DNA of 64,000 nucleotides from JANSYL01 sp963921255 (GTDB lineage Bacteria; Pseudomonadota; Alphaproteobacteria; Rhodobacterales; Rhodobacteraceae). The position numbers and the translations under genes are program-made. Of the stretch, positions 17,368 through 28,511 are shown one piece after another. The number at the start of each line of letters is the position of its first letter. Positions within the stretch are counted from its first letter, which is position 1. Location: assembly GCA_963921255.3 (NCBI GenBank), contig CAWUEW020000001.1:1116001-1180000 (forward strand), read 5' to 3'. The notes below the pieces were generated by a model, which saw only the letters and a program-made list of their open reading frames with translations, ran no database searches and had not been told where the DNA came from.

Positions 17368-18546
17368 TCACGGGCGCTCAATGGCGATCGCGGTGCCTTC
17401 GCCGCCGCCGATGCAGATTGCGGCCACGCCGCGCTTGAGGTCGTGGCGCTCGAGCGCGTTGAGCAAGGTCACGATGATCCGCGCGCCGGATGCACCGATG
17501 GGGTGACCCAACGCACAGGCCCCGCCATGGATGTTCAGCTTTTCGCGCGGCACACCCATTTCGTGCATGAAGGCCATCGGAACCACGGCGAAGGCTTCGT
17601 TCACTTCCCAAAGATCCACGTCTTCCACGGACCAGCCCACGCGATCCAGCAGTTTCTTGGCCGCGGGCACGGGGGCCGTGGCGAACAAGCCCGGTTCCTG
17701 CGCGTGCGATGCATGACCCAGGATATGCGCCCGTACCGTCAGACCACGTGCTTCGGCGGCACTTTCCCGGGCCAAAACCAACGCTGCCGCCCCGTCAGAG
17801 ATCGACGACGAATTCGCCGCGGTCACCGTCCCGCCGTCCCGGAAGGCGGGTTTGAGGTGCGGGATTTTCTCGGGCCGGGCCTTGCCGGGTTGTTCATCGG
17901 TTTCGATGACCACATCGCCTTTTCGGGTCTTCAGCGTGACGGGCGCCACCTCGTCGCTGAACGCTCCGCTTTCGATGGCGGCCAGGGCATTTGTCAGCGA
18001 CCCAAGCGCATAATCATCCTGGGCCTGGCGCGTGAACTGGTAAGACTCGGCGCAATCCTCGGCAAAGGTGCCCATCAGGCGGCCCTTGTCATAGGCATCC
18101 TCCAGACCGTCGAGGAACATGTGGTCGAGCGTCTGGGCATGGCCAATCCGCGCGCCGCTGCGCATCGCGGGCATCAGGTACGGGGCGTTCGTCATGCTTT
18201 CCATGCCGCCGGCGACCATCACATCGGTGTGCCCAAGCGCCAATTGGTCATACGCCATCATCGTCGTTTTCATACCTGAGCCGCACATTTTGTTGAGCGT
18301 CGTGGCCGGCACTTCCTTGCCCAAACCCGCCGCGAAACCAGCTTGCCGGGCAGGCGCCTGACCCTGACCCGCAGGCAACACGCACCCCATCAGAAGCTCA
18401 TCAACATCCGTCGGCGCCGCTCCGGCCTGTTCGAGGGCGGCCTTGATGGCCACCCCGCCCAAGGTGGCGGCGGGAACCCCCGAGAAGTCGCCCTGAAATC
18501 CGCCCATCGGGGTGCGCGATGCCCCGGCAATGACAACTTTATCCAT
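17368..18546 (-). CDS. Acetyl-CoA C-acetyltransferase (thiolase)
   Basis: A 392-residue thiolase. The nucleophilic Cys lies in LNKMCGSGMK near residue 90, the NEAFAVV motif is in the second half, and the His and second Cys lie in NIHGGACALGHPIGASG and CIGGGEGTAIAIE. It condenses two acetyl-CoA or performs the reverse thiolysis. No phaB or ketoacyl-CoA reductase adjoins it, so the pathway (polyhydroxybutyrate, ethylmalonyl-CoA or beta-oxidation) cannot be decided here. The ATG at 18546 follows GGAGAG. Confidence 0.94.
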   Translation of the reverse strand: MDKVVIAGASRTPMGGFQGDFSGVPAATLGGVAIKAALEQAGAAPTDVDELLMGCVLPAGQGQAPARQAGFAAGLGKEVPATTLNKMCGSGMKTTMMAYDQLALGHTDVMVAGGMESMTNAPYLMPAMRSGARIGHAQTLDHMFLDGLEDAYDKGRLMGTFAEDCAESYQFTRQAQDDYALGSLTNALAAIESGAFSDEVAPVTLKTRKGDVVIETDEQPGKARPEKIPHLKPAFRDGGTVTAANSSSISDGAAALVLARESAAEARGLTVRAHILGHASHAQEPGLFATAPVPAAKKLLDRVGWSVEDVDLWEVNEAFAVVPMAFMHEMGVPREKLNIHGGACALGHPIGASGARIIVTLLNALERHDLKRGVAAICIGGGEGTAIAIERP

Positions 18547-18659
18547 TCTGCGGCTCTCCCATCCGTTTTCGGACACCGATTGGTAAGGATTGCTTTTTAG
18601 GATCAAGCCCGGATGTGGGCAAGCCAACAGCCCCGCAAGGATCGCGAGGACCAAGTTCG

Positions 18660-19013
18660 ATGGAAATGCATGTTGACGATCAGGATGGGCTGACCGTGGT
18701 CCGTGTGGATGACACGCGGATCGACGCCAGCGTCGCGATTCAGTTCAAGGATACGTTCCGCGGGCTTGTTTCCGGGCGTCAGGGCACCGTCCTGCTGGAC
18801 CTGAGCATGGTAGAGTTCCTGGATTCCAGCGGATTGGGCGCCGTCGTCGCCGCGCGCAAGTTGTTAGGTCCAAATCGGCCACTGGACCTGTGCGGGTTGC
18901 AACCCGCCGTGGACAAGGTGATGGCGCTGACGCGCATGAACACTGTTTTCAAGATCTACAAAGATCGTGCCCAGGCTATTGCCCAGACCGCCCCTGCGCC
19001 GGGCACAATCTAG
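18660..19013 (+). CDS. STAS-domain anti-sigma factor antagonist
   Basis: A 117-residue protein composed only of a STAS domain. The phosphorylation loop reads EFLDSSGLGAVVAARK, with Ser56/Ser57 in the position phosphorylated in SpoIIAA/RsbV. The start follows GAGGA at a 9-base spacing. It is followed 11 bases later by a HATPase gene, the classical antagonist/anti-sigma kinase pairing of partner-switching systems. No sigma factor or PP2C phosphatase is adjacent, so the output is unknown. Confidence 0.9.
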   Translation: MEMHVDDQDGLTVVRVDDTRIDASVAIQFKDTFRGLVSGRQGTVLLDLSMVEFLDSSGLGAVVAARKLLGPNRPLDLCGLQPAVDKVMALTRMNTVFKIYKDRAQAIAQTAPAPGTI

Positions 19014-19024
19014 GCAAAGGGCCC

Positions 19025-19486
19025 GTGCGCCAACCGGACCGTCCCCAAGACGCCCCCCGTCAGAACCATGTAAACATGCGCCTGGGCGCGACGGATCGGT
19101 CAGTGCGGGCGGCCTTGGATCGCCTGTGCGACCGACTGGATGGGGCGGGCGTTGAGCCGGAATTGATCGATCTCTCGCGGATCGTTCTGGCGGAGGTGCT
19201 CAACAATATCGTGGAACACGCCTATGGGCCCGACCGGGACGGCGCCATCGACTTGTCCGTCCAGATGATACCGAAGGGCGTGCGCTGTTGCGTAATGGAT
19301 GACGGGGCGCCCATGCCGGACGGCGACGTGCCGCACACCGAACGACCCGTCGCGGATGCAGGCGCGCCGATGACCTGGCCCGAAGGGGGGTTCGGGTGGC
19401 ATCTTGTGCGCGATCTCACCAGTCAGCTTTGCTACCGGCGGGGTGCCGGGCGCAATGATCTGACCTTCGAAATCACGCTGCCCTAG
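19025..19486 (+). CDS. RsbW-like serine kinase/anti-sigma ATPase
   Basis: A HATPase_c protein of 153 residues from the GTG at 19025, or 136 from the ATG at 19076 (NMRLGATDRSVRAALDRL); neither has a convincing ribosome site. The N box is LAEVLNNIVEHAYG, the G1 box VMDDGAPMPDG and the G2-like loop EGGFGWHLVRDLTSQ. These features place it with RsbW/SpoIIAB-type kinases, which phosphorylate a STAS antagonist and may bind a sigma factor. The STAS partner is directly upstream. Confidence 0.85.
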   Translation: MRQPDRPQDAPRQNHVNMRLGATDRSVRAALDRLCDRLDGAGVEPELIDLSRIVLAEVLNNIVEHAYGPDRDGAIDLSVQMIPKGVRCCVMDDGAPMPDGDVPHTERPVADAGAPMTWPEGGFGWHLVRDLTSQLCYRRGAGRNDLTFEITLP

Positions 19487-19746
19487 TCGTTTTCAATCGC
19501 CGCGATTGCCACGTGTTTGCCGCATTCGCATCGAATTTGCGCCCTGAACCGTTGGCATACCGGATCCTGTAGCTGCAGAGGCTTCCTCCGGCGTCGCGTT
19601 TAAAGCCCCCACCCAGTGCGCGACGTCGGAGTCTCTGCCGCTACCATTCCTCCTTGCAAATCAACGCTTCACAAATCGCAACTTGCCCCCGCCGCTTGCG
19701 GGTCTAGGGTTACGCTGAAAAAGCCGGCGTGAAGGGACTGAGGGAC

Positions 19747-21333
19747 ATGCGCGATTTTCACCAACCCGGGCGTTCGCCCGTCTATGCAGACCGTGGCATG
19801 TGCGCCACCTCGCATCCCCTTGCCGCGCAGACGGCCATCTCAATCTTGCAGCAAGGCGGCAACGCGGTCGATGCCGCGATTGGTGCGGCCGTCTTACTCG
19901 GGTTTTGTGAACCCCAGATGACCGGTTTGGGTGGCGATATGTTCGCCATGATCAAACACGGCGACAGTGATGATATCATCGGGATGAACGCCTCGGGCTG
20001 TGCGCCGGCGGCGCTGCGGGCGGCTGATCTTCGCGCAACTGGTATGACTGCCATCCCCAAAGGCCACCCGGCCTCGATCACCGTGCCGGGCGCCGTGGAT
20101 GGCTTTTGCCAGCTGCATGCCGACCATGGGCGACTGCCACTGGCAGATGTTCTTGCCCCGTCCATCGACTATGCCGAGGCAGGCGTTCCCGTCGCGCCGC
20201 GTGTGGCCGCGGACTGGGACGAGGCGGCCGGGCGGCTCCAGGGCCGCGGCCGGGACCTGTTCACGCTCGAAGGTGGCGCGTTTCCTGCAGGGGCGCGGTT
20301 CAAGGCGCCGGGCCAAGCCGAGGTTTTGCGCCGGATCGTGGCCGAAGGGCGCGACGGGTTCTATGGGGGTGAGGTCGCCCGCGACATGGTCGATAGCCTT
20401 CAGGCCTTGGGCGGGGTCCACACTCTTGAGGATTTCGCAGCCCAACGCGCCACTTACGTCACGCCAATCCAGGGCACATACCGCGGCGCCGACCTGATTG
20501 AACTTCCTCCAAACGGCCAGGGCGCAACCGCGATCCTGCTGGCCAACATGCTGGAACATTTTGATATCGCGGCGATGGACCCGAACGGGGTTGAACGGGC
20601 GCATCTGGAAGCGGAAGCCACGAAACTGGCCTACGAGGCCCGCGATCGGTTTGTCGGTGATTTCGATGCGTCGACCCGCATCGCACATATGACCGATCCA
20701 GCGACGGCCGCGGACTTGGTCAAGCTGATCGATATGGACAGCGCGATGCCGAACCCGGCACCGCTGACCGAGGCGGTGCACCGGGAAACCGTCTACCTCA
20801 CGGTGGTAGACAGCGACCGCATGGTCGTTTCGATGATCTATTCGATCTTTTCGAGCTTTGGATCGGGGCAGGCGAGCGACAAGTTTGGCATCCTGTTCCA
20901 CGACCGCGGCGCGGGATTCACCCTTGCCGAAGGCCACCCGAACGAAGCCGGCCCGGGCAAACGGCCCATGCACACGATCATCCCGGCCATGCTGCGCCTG
21001 CCGGACGGCAGCCTCATGCCGTTCGGCGTCATGGGCGGACAGTATCAAGCCACGGGCCACGCGCGCTTCATCTCGAACATCCTCGATTTCGGCATGACAC
21101 CGCAGGCGGCCATTGATGGACCGCGCCTGTTTGCGGATTCTGAACTGGGCGGGTTGCGTGTCGAACGGGGCTATACGCCCGAAGTGCACGCGGCCCTTGC
21201 CGCTTTGGGGCACAACGTGATCGATCTGCCGCTGCCAATCGGCGGAGCGCAGGCCATTCGCATCGACGCGACCACAGGGCTGCTGGAAGGCGGCTCGGAC
21301 CCGCGTAAAGACGGAATCGCGTTGGGGTACTAA
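19747..21333 (+). CDS. Gamma-glutamyltransferase family Ntn-hydrolase
   Basis: A 528-residue gamma-glutamyltransferase-fold protein without a signal peptide. The autocatalytic cleavage site is probably before Thr in HRETVYLTVVDSDRM, which becomes the nucleophile. SSFGSGQASDKFGILFHDRG and GKRPMHTIIPAMLRLPDG correspond to conserved substrate-loop regions. The TVYLTVVD form is closer to oxamate amidohydrolase (HpxW)-like relatives than to classical TTHYSVVD enzymes, so glutathione hydrolysis should not be assumed. The start at 19747 is chosen over an upstream in-frame ATG at 19729. It is followed by a rhodanese gene 19 bases on. Confidence 0.88.
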   Translation: MRDFHQPGRSPVYADRGMCATSHPLAAQTAISILQQGGNAVDAAIGAAVLLGFCEPQMTGLGGDMFAMIKHGDSDDIIGMNASGCAPAALRAADLRATGMTAIPKGHPASITVPGAVDGFCQLHADHGRLPLADVLAPSIDYAEAGVPVAPRVAADWDEAAGRLQGRGRDLFTLEGGAFPAGARFKAPGQAEVLRRIVAEGRDGFYGGEVARDMVDSLQALGGVHTLEDFAAQRATYVTPIQGTYRGADLIELPPNGQGATAILLANMLEHFDIAAMDPNGVERAHLEAEATKLAYEARDRFVGDFDASTRIAHMTDPATAADLVKLIDMDSAMPNPAPLTEAVHRETVYLTVVDSDRMVVSMIYSIFSSFGSGQASDKFGILFHDRGAGFTLAEGHPNEAGPGKRPMHTIIPAMLRLPDGSLMPFGVMGGQYQATGHARFISNILDFGMTPQAAIDGPRLFADSELGGLRVERGYTPEVHAALAALGHNVIDLPLPIGGAQAIRIDATTGLLEGGSDPRKDGIALGY

Positions 21334-21352
21334 AACAAAGGGGGGCCGCACC

Positions 21353-21733
21353 ATGGCCATCACACCTGTCAAAACGCTGGTCGACCGGGCCAAGGCCGAG
21401 ATCACCACCTTGTCGTTGCAAGAAACCCAGGACCGGGTTGAGGCGGGCGCGGCCATCCTGATCGACATCCGGGACATTCGGGAACTGGATCGGGCCGGGC
21501 GGGTGCCGGGCGCAATCCATGCGCCGCGCGGGATGTTGGAGTTCTGGGCCGATCCGGCCAGCCCCTACCACCGTGACGTGTTCGCAACCGACAAGCAGAT
21601 GATCCTGTTTTGTGCAGGGGCGTGGCGCTCTGCGCTGGCGACCAAGCAATTGCAGGATATGGGGTTCGAGAATGTCGCCGAGATGGACGGCGGCTTCACC
21701 GAATGGAAGGCCGAGGGCTTTCCGACCGAATAG
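21353..21733 (+). CDS. Rhodanese-like sulfurtransferase
   Basis: A 126-residue single rhodanese domain. The conserved IDIRDIRELDRAGRVPGAIHAPRG strand and loop are followed by the active-site loop FCAGAWRSALAT with the catalytic Cys, then EMDGGFTEWKAEG. It transfers sulfane sulfur in the cytoplasm. It lies 19 bases downstream of the gamma-glutamyltransferase-like gene and is probably co-transcribed. Its stop is three bases from the convergent hspQ stop. Confidence 0.93.
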   Translation: MAITPVKTLVDRAKAEITTLSLQETQDRVEAGAAILIDIRDIRELDRAGRVPGAIHAPRGMLEFWADPASPYHRDVFATDKQMILFCAGAWRSALATKQLQDMGFENVAEMDGGFTEWKAEGFPTE

Positions 21734-21736
21734 CGC

Positions 21737-22063
21737 CTAGTTCAGCTGGTAATCCAACGGATAGCGACCATTCCGGAACTCTCCGAACAGATCGGGCAAG
21801 TCGGGGTGATCGACCGGCTCACCGGTTTCGTCCAACACCAGGTTCTGCTCGGACACGTAGGCCACATAGTAGCTTTGGTCGTTTTCGGCGAGCAGATGAT
21901 AGAACGGCTGCTCTTTCCGAGGACGGCTGCCTTCGGGGATGGCATCGTACCATTCATCGGTGTTCGAAAATTCAGCATCGATGTCGAAAACAACGCCACG
22001 GAATGGGTGTTTTCGGTGGCGCACCACTTCCCCGATATTGAATTTTGCACTGCCCTTGAGCAT
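21737..22063 (-). CDS. hspQ: Heat shock protein HspQ/YccV family
   Basis: A 108-residue protein beginning MLKGSAKFNIGEVVRHRKHPFRGVVFDIDAEF, the conserved core of HspQ, and continuing FYHLLAENDQSYYVAYVSEQNL. HspQ-type proteins were described as hemimethylated-DNA binding and as enhancers or substrates of Lon. The role in this organism is inferred from the family. I use the ATG at 22063 because upstream in-frame residues are Pro/Arg-rich and not conserved. Confidence 0.93.
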   Translation of the reverse strand: MLKGSAKFNIGEVVRHRKHPFRGVVFDIDAEFSNTDEWYDAIPEGSRPRKEQPFYHLLAENDQSYYVAYVSEQNLVLDETGEPVDHPDLPDLFGEFRNGRYPLDYQLN

Positions 22064-22150
22064 GGCACGGATTCGCCCTAGACGCCCCGGTGTAGCGCCC
22101 GCACGGGGCGCATGTCCATGCGATCTGGGCAAATTCGCGGGAAACAAATT

Positions 22151-23044
22151 GTGGACTTGGCACTAACAGTTCTTGGAATCGTGGCGCCTGTCTTCATTTT
22201 GGCGTCGGTCGGCTTTGCCTGGTGCAAGCTTGGCTACGAATACCCGACCGAATTCATCACGCGGCTCGCCATGACGCTTGCGGTGCCGTGTCTGATCTTC
22301 ACCGCGCTGATGCAAACCGAGGTGGATCCGGCTGCGCTGACAGCGCTCAGTTTGGCCAGTCTCGTGGCCTATGGCGCCGTCTTGTTGGGGGCCTGGGCCA
22401 TGGTGGCTGTTGCGGGCGTCGACCGGCGCAGTTACCTCGCGCCTCTTGCGTTTGGGAACACCGGGAACCTCGGCCTGCCGCTGGCGCTGTTCGCGTATGG
22501 TGAGGTGGGACTGGGCTACGCTGTCGTGGTCTTTGCGGTCATGGCGGTTTTGGCCTTCACGATCGGGGTCTGGCTTGTGTCAGGCAGCAGCTCGCCATTG
22601 AAAGTGCTCAAGGAACCGATGGTCGGTGCAACGCTTCTGGGCGCCCTCTTCCTGAGCCAAGGGTGGCAAACACCGGATTGGCTGACCAACGCGATGGAAT
22701 TGATTGGGCAAACCGCCATCCCCCTCATGTTGATCACCCTGGGCGTCGCTGTGGCCCGGCTCCGACCGGGCCGGATCGGCAGCGCATTTGTCCTGTCCCT
22801 GGTAAAACTGGGACTGTGCCTGGGGGCGGGTGTCGCCGCCGGGTTAGCCTTCGATCTTGATCCGGTCGCCTTCGGGGTGCTCGTCCTGCAACTGGCGACA
22901 CCGGTGGCCGTGACATCGTACCTGTTGGCCGAGCGTTTCCGCGTGGACGCCGACGCTGTTGCCGGTCTTGTCGTGGTGTCGACCCTGATGGCGGTGATCG
23001 CGCTTCCGATCACGTTATCGTTCCTGCTGCCGCTGGCGGGGTAA
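22151..23044 (+). CDS. AEC-family transporter (auxin efflux carrier type)
   Basis: About 297 residues with ten predicted transmembrane spans. The GTG at 22151 starts the protein just before the first helix (DLALTVLGIVAPVFILASVGF) and follows GGGAAA. The conserved FGNTGNLGLPLALFAYG loop around residues 100-117 and the C-terminal QLATPVAVTSYLLAERFRVDAD half-repeat are AEC hallmarks. Members export or import carboxylates such as malate or malonate; the substrate is unknown here. Confidence 0.9.
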   Translation: MDLALTVLGIVAPVFILASVGFAWCKLGYEYPTEFITRLAMTLAVPCLIFTALMQTEVDPAALTALSLASLVAYGAVLLGAWAMVAVAGVDRRSYLAPLAFGNTGNLGLPLALFAYGEVGLGYAVVVFAVMAVLAFTIGVWLVSGSSSPLKVLKEPMVGATLLGALFLSQGWQTPDWLTNAMELIGQTAIPLMLITLGVAVARLRPGRIGSAFVLSLVKLGLCLGAGVAAGLAFDLDPVAFGVLVLQLATPVAVTSYLLAERFRVDADAVAGLVVVSTLMAVIALPITLSFLLPLAG

Positions 23045-23121
23045 CCCCCATTTCCCCGCAACCGGTTTCCAGTTATACTTGCGCCCAATGACCACCGAAT
23101 AATCGGGGCACGAGCAGGTTC

Positions 23122-23697
23122 ATGGAACGCCGTACATTTATGATCGGGGCCGTTTTGGCCGTCGGAGGGTGCGGGCGCGAATACGCGGCCCCGCGCAATC
23201 TGGATGATGCATGCCGTCTGATCGCAGAGCGGCCCGCCTATTTCCGCGCCATGCGGCGCGCGGAGAACAAGTGGGGCGTGCCCGTGCACATCCAGATGGC
23301 GACGTTCTATCAGGAAAGCCGGTTCGTGGGCGATGCGCGCCCCCCCTATCGCTACGCCTTGGGGGTCATCCCGATGGGCCGCCTCAGCTCGGCTTATGGC
23401 TATTGCCAAGCGCTGGATGGCACATGGGACGAATACCGCCGTGACACGGGCAACCGCCGCGCACGGCGCACCAATATCAGCGATGCCGCCGATTTCATGG
23501 GCTGGTACATGACCCTCAGCCAAGAGCGGAACGGCATTCCCCTAACCGACGCGCGCAACCAGTATCTCGCCTACCACGAGGGTCATGCCGGCTATCGCCG
23601 GGGCAGCTACAACGGCAAACCATGGCTGCTGCGTGTGGCCAGTGACGTCGCAGCGCGCGCAGATATGTACGAGGCGCAGCTGGCGACCTGCCGCTAG
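23122..23697 (+). CDS. Lytic-transglycosylase-like lipoprotein
   Basis: A 191-residue lipoprotein with a lipobox in MIGAVLAVGGCGRE, giving Cys17 or nearby as the lipidated residue. The body has the lysozyme-like SLT fold signature: IQMATFYQESRFVGDARPP with a candidate catalytic Glu, LSSAYGYCQALDGTWDEY and AYHEGHAGYRRGSY. It probably cuts peptidoglycan glycan strands at the outer membrane. It is convergent with lolA, two bases apart. Confidence 0.88.
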   Translation: MERRTFMIGAVLAVGGCGREYAAPRNLDDACRLIAERPAYFRAMRRAENKWGVPVHIQMATFYQESRFVGDARPPYRYALGVIPMGRLSSAYGYCQALDGTWDEYRRDTGNRRARRTNISDAADFMGWYMTLSQERNGIPLTDARNQYLAYHEGHAGYRRGSYNGKPWLLRVASDVAARADMYEAQLATCR

Positions 23698-23699
23698 GT

Positions 23700-24302
23700 T
23701 CAGTCTTCGTCCGGGGTGCGGGCCCGGATCTCAAGCGGTATGTTGAACAGCCGGGAGGCCAACCGCGACCGTTCCTCGAACGCATCCAGGACAACCGTCG
23801 TTTGCGAACCGCTGCTGTCCGTAATCACCCATTGGCGGAGTGCGACAGGATCGCTGGTAAAGAACAACTCCAGACTGCCGATCTCGGGGCGATCCGGATC
23901 CACCGCGACCACCCGCGTCGCGGTTCCGTCAAAGCTGTGCGATACGATCATGTCCGATCGGTCGAGGTTGACGTTGGCATCCAGGATCAGTGCCAAGGGG
24001 GTTTCACGCAGCGGATATTGCTCGGGCCGCGTGTTGGAGCGCCCATCAAAGATGGCGACCTGCCCACCGCCCGCAATCACCAGAAGATCATCACCGTCGT
24101 AGTCGAACCGTGCGCGCCCGGGCCGGTGCATGAACAACTCACCATCCGAGATGGTTCCGTCGGCGTTGATCTGGCTGAAGGACGCTTCGATGACCTGAAG
24201 GCCGTTGAAGTAATTCGACAGATCCCGCAGCGGCACGATGTCGGCAGCAGCGGGGGCAGCGCTTAGTCCGCAAAACGCGGCGGCAAGAACGGCATGTTTC
24301 AT
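23700..24302 (-). CDS. lolA: Outer-membrane lipoprotein carrier LolA
   Basis: A 200-residue periplasmic protein with a signal peptide (MKHAVLAAAFCGLSAAPAAA). LolA features include the N-terminal LSNYFNGLQVIEASFSQINADG, the GELFMHRPGRARFDYD strand pair, and LDAFEERSRLASRLFNIP at the end. LolA carries lipoproteins from LolCDE to the outer membrane acceptor. It lies 76 bases downstream of ftsK on the same strand, a pairing seen in many Proteobacteria. Confidence 0.94.
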   Translation of the reverse strand: MKHAVLAAAFCGLSAAPAAADIVPLRDLSNYFNGLQVIEASFSQINADGTISDGELFMHRPGRARFDYDGDDLLVIAGGGQVAIFDGRSNTRPEQYPLRETPLALILDANVNLDRSDMIVSHSFDGTATRVVAVDPDRPEIGSLELFFTSDPVALRQWVITDSSGSQTTVVLDAFEERSRLASRLFNIPLEIRARTPDED

Positions 24303-24378
24303 GGCCTCAACATAAGCTCCGCAGCACCGGTTTGAAGGCGGGAATTCCGCCCTCGCGTGATTGTCAGCCGATCCTTGC

Positions 24379-27210
<2,832 letters not shown>

Positions 27211-27222
27211 CGTTTGCCGTCC

Positions 27223-28404
27223 TTATCCGTAGAGACACGCTTTGAGGCGGGTCAGCCCCTCGCGCATCTCGTCTGCTTGCGTCACCATCGCCACGCGAAT
27301 GCGGTCAGCGCCGGGGGTGTGTCCGTCGACCGTCCGGGCCAGATAGGCCCCGGGCAGCACCTTGACCCCCGTTTCCCGCCACAGTTTCACGGTCGCGGCC
27401 TCGCCATCGGCCACCCGCAGCCAGAGGAAAAAGCCCGCCTCCGGCGCGGCATAGCCGGGGATATCGCCCAGAACCTCGTCCGCGATGGTGTATTTCTGCT
27501 GGTAAAGCGCCCGGTTCTCGACCACGTGCGCCTCGTCCGACCAGGCGCGTGTGGCCACGGCCTGCAGCGGCATGGGCAACGGGGCGCCTGCATAGGATCG
27601 CAGCTGCTTCATCTGGGCGATGCTGTCAGGGCCCCCAACGGCGAGGCCCGAGCGCAGCCCGGCCAGGTTCGACCGTTTGGACAGCGAATTGAACAGCACG
27701 ACCCGCTCGGGATCGAAGCCAAGTTCCTGCGCCACGGTCAGGGCACCAAGGGGCGGCGCATCCCGATAAATCTCGGAATAACACTCGTCCGAGAAAATCT
27801 TGAAGTCGTAGGTTTCGGCCAATTGCAGCAGCCGCTCCCAATAGGCGCGGTCGGCCACCGCACCCTGCGGGTTCGCGGGCGAGCAGATGTAGACAACAGC
27901 CGTTCGGTTCAGAACCTCTTTGGGCACCGACGTGAAATCTGGCAAATCGCCCATGTCTTGCGTTGCGGGCACGTAGATCGGCTCGGCCCCCACGGCGAGG
28001 GCCGCAACGGCATACACTTGGTAGAACGGGTTCGGCATCAACACGGCGGGGCGTTTGCCGGATTTGGCTTCTGGGCAAAGCGCGAGGCAGGCGTTGAACA
28101 GGCCTTCGCGCGTCCCATTCAGGGGCAGAACCTGCGTGTCGGCGGCCACCGATACACCATAGCGGCGCGCCACCCATGCAGCGATTGCCGTCTGGAGCTC
28201 GGGCGTGCCGTCGTTGATTGGATACCGGCGGAAGTCCGGGAGATTGGTCGCAATCACATCGCCGACCCAGGACGGGAAGGCATGCTGCGGCTCCCCGATG
28301 GTCATGACAATGGGTGTGCCGCCCGGATCGACGCCATCAAGAAGGGTCCGCAAACGCGGAAATGCGTATTCTGGCAGGTTCGAAAACCGCTCCGGAAACA
28401 CCAT
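27223..28404 (-). CDS. Class I/II aminotransferase, probable succinyldiaminopimelate transaminase DapC
   Basis: A 393-residue PLP enzyme. The Schiff-base Lys is in FNSLSKRSNLAGLRSG, the Asp that contacts the pyridine N lies in FKIFSDECYSEIY, and the PLP-phosphate Arg in the NLAGLRSG segment is intact. The N-terminal FPERFSNLPEYAFPRLRTLLDG matches DapC-type enzymes of the lysine and peptidoglycan pathway. Assignment to DapC rather than another aminotransferase rests on overall resemblance. It ends 12 bases before ftsK begins, on the same strand. Confidence 0.88.
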   Translation of the reverse strand: MVFPERFSNLPEYAFPRLRTLLDGVDPGGTPIVMTIGEPQHAFPSWVGDVIATNLPDFRRYPINDGTPELQTAIAAWVARRYGVSVAADTQVLPLNGTREGLFNACLALCPEAKSGKRPAVLMPNPFYQVYAVAALAVGAEPIYVPATQDMGDLPDFTSVPKEVLNRTAVVYICSPANPQGAVADRAYWERLLQLAETYDFKIFSDECYSEIYRDAPPLGALTVAQELGFDPERVVLFNSLSKRSNLAGLRSGLAVGGPDSIAQMKQLRSYAGAPLPMPLQAVATRAWSDEAHVVENRALYQQKYTIADEVLGDIPGYAAPEAGFFLWLRVADGEAATVKLWRETGVKVLPGAYLARTVDGHTPGADRIRVAMVTQADEMREGLTRLKACLYG

Positions 28405-28511
28405 GACTGCCTCAATTACGGGATCATTTTCGTCCCGTTTGAAAGCAACTTACCCCGAAGCGGGGGCGCGGGTCCAGAAAAACGCGCGCGCGTGGCGGTG
28501 ATCTGTGGCGG

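Noticed and set aside
19894..21477. Minus-strand open frame opposite the gamma-glutamyltransferase-like gene
   Set aside because: Composition and lack of motifs mark it as an antisense shadow of a gene with a conserved core on the plus strand.
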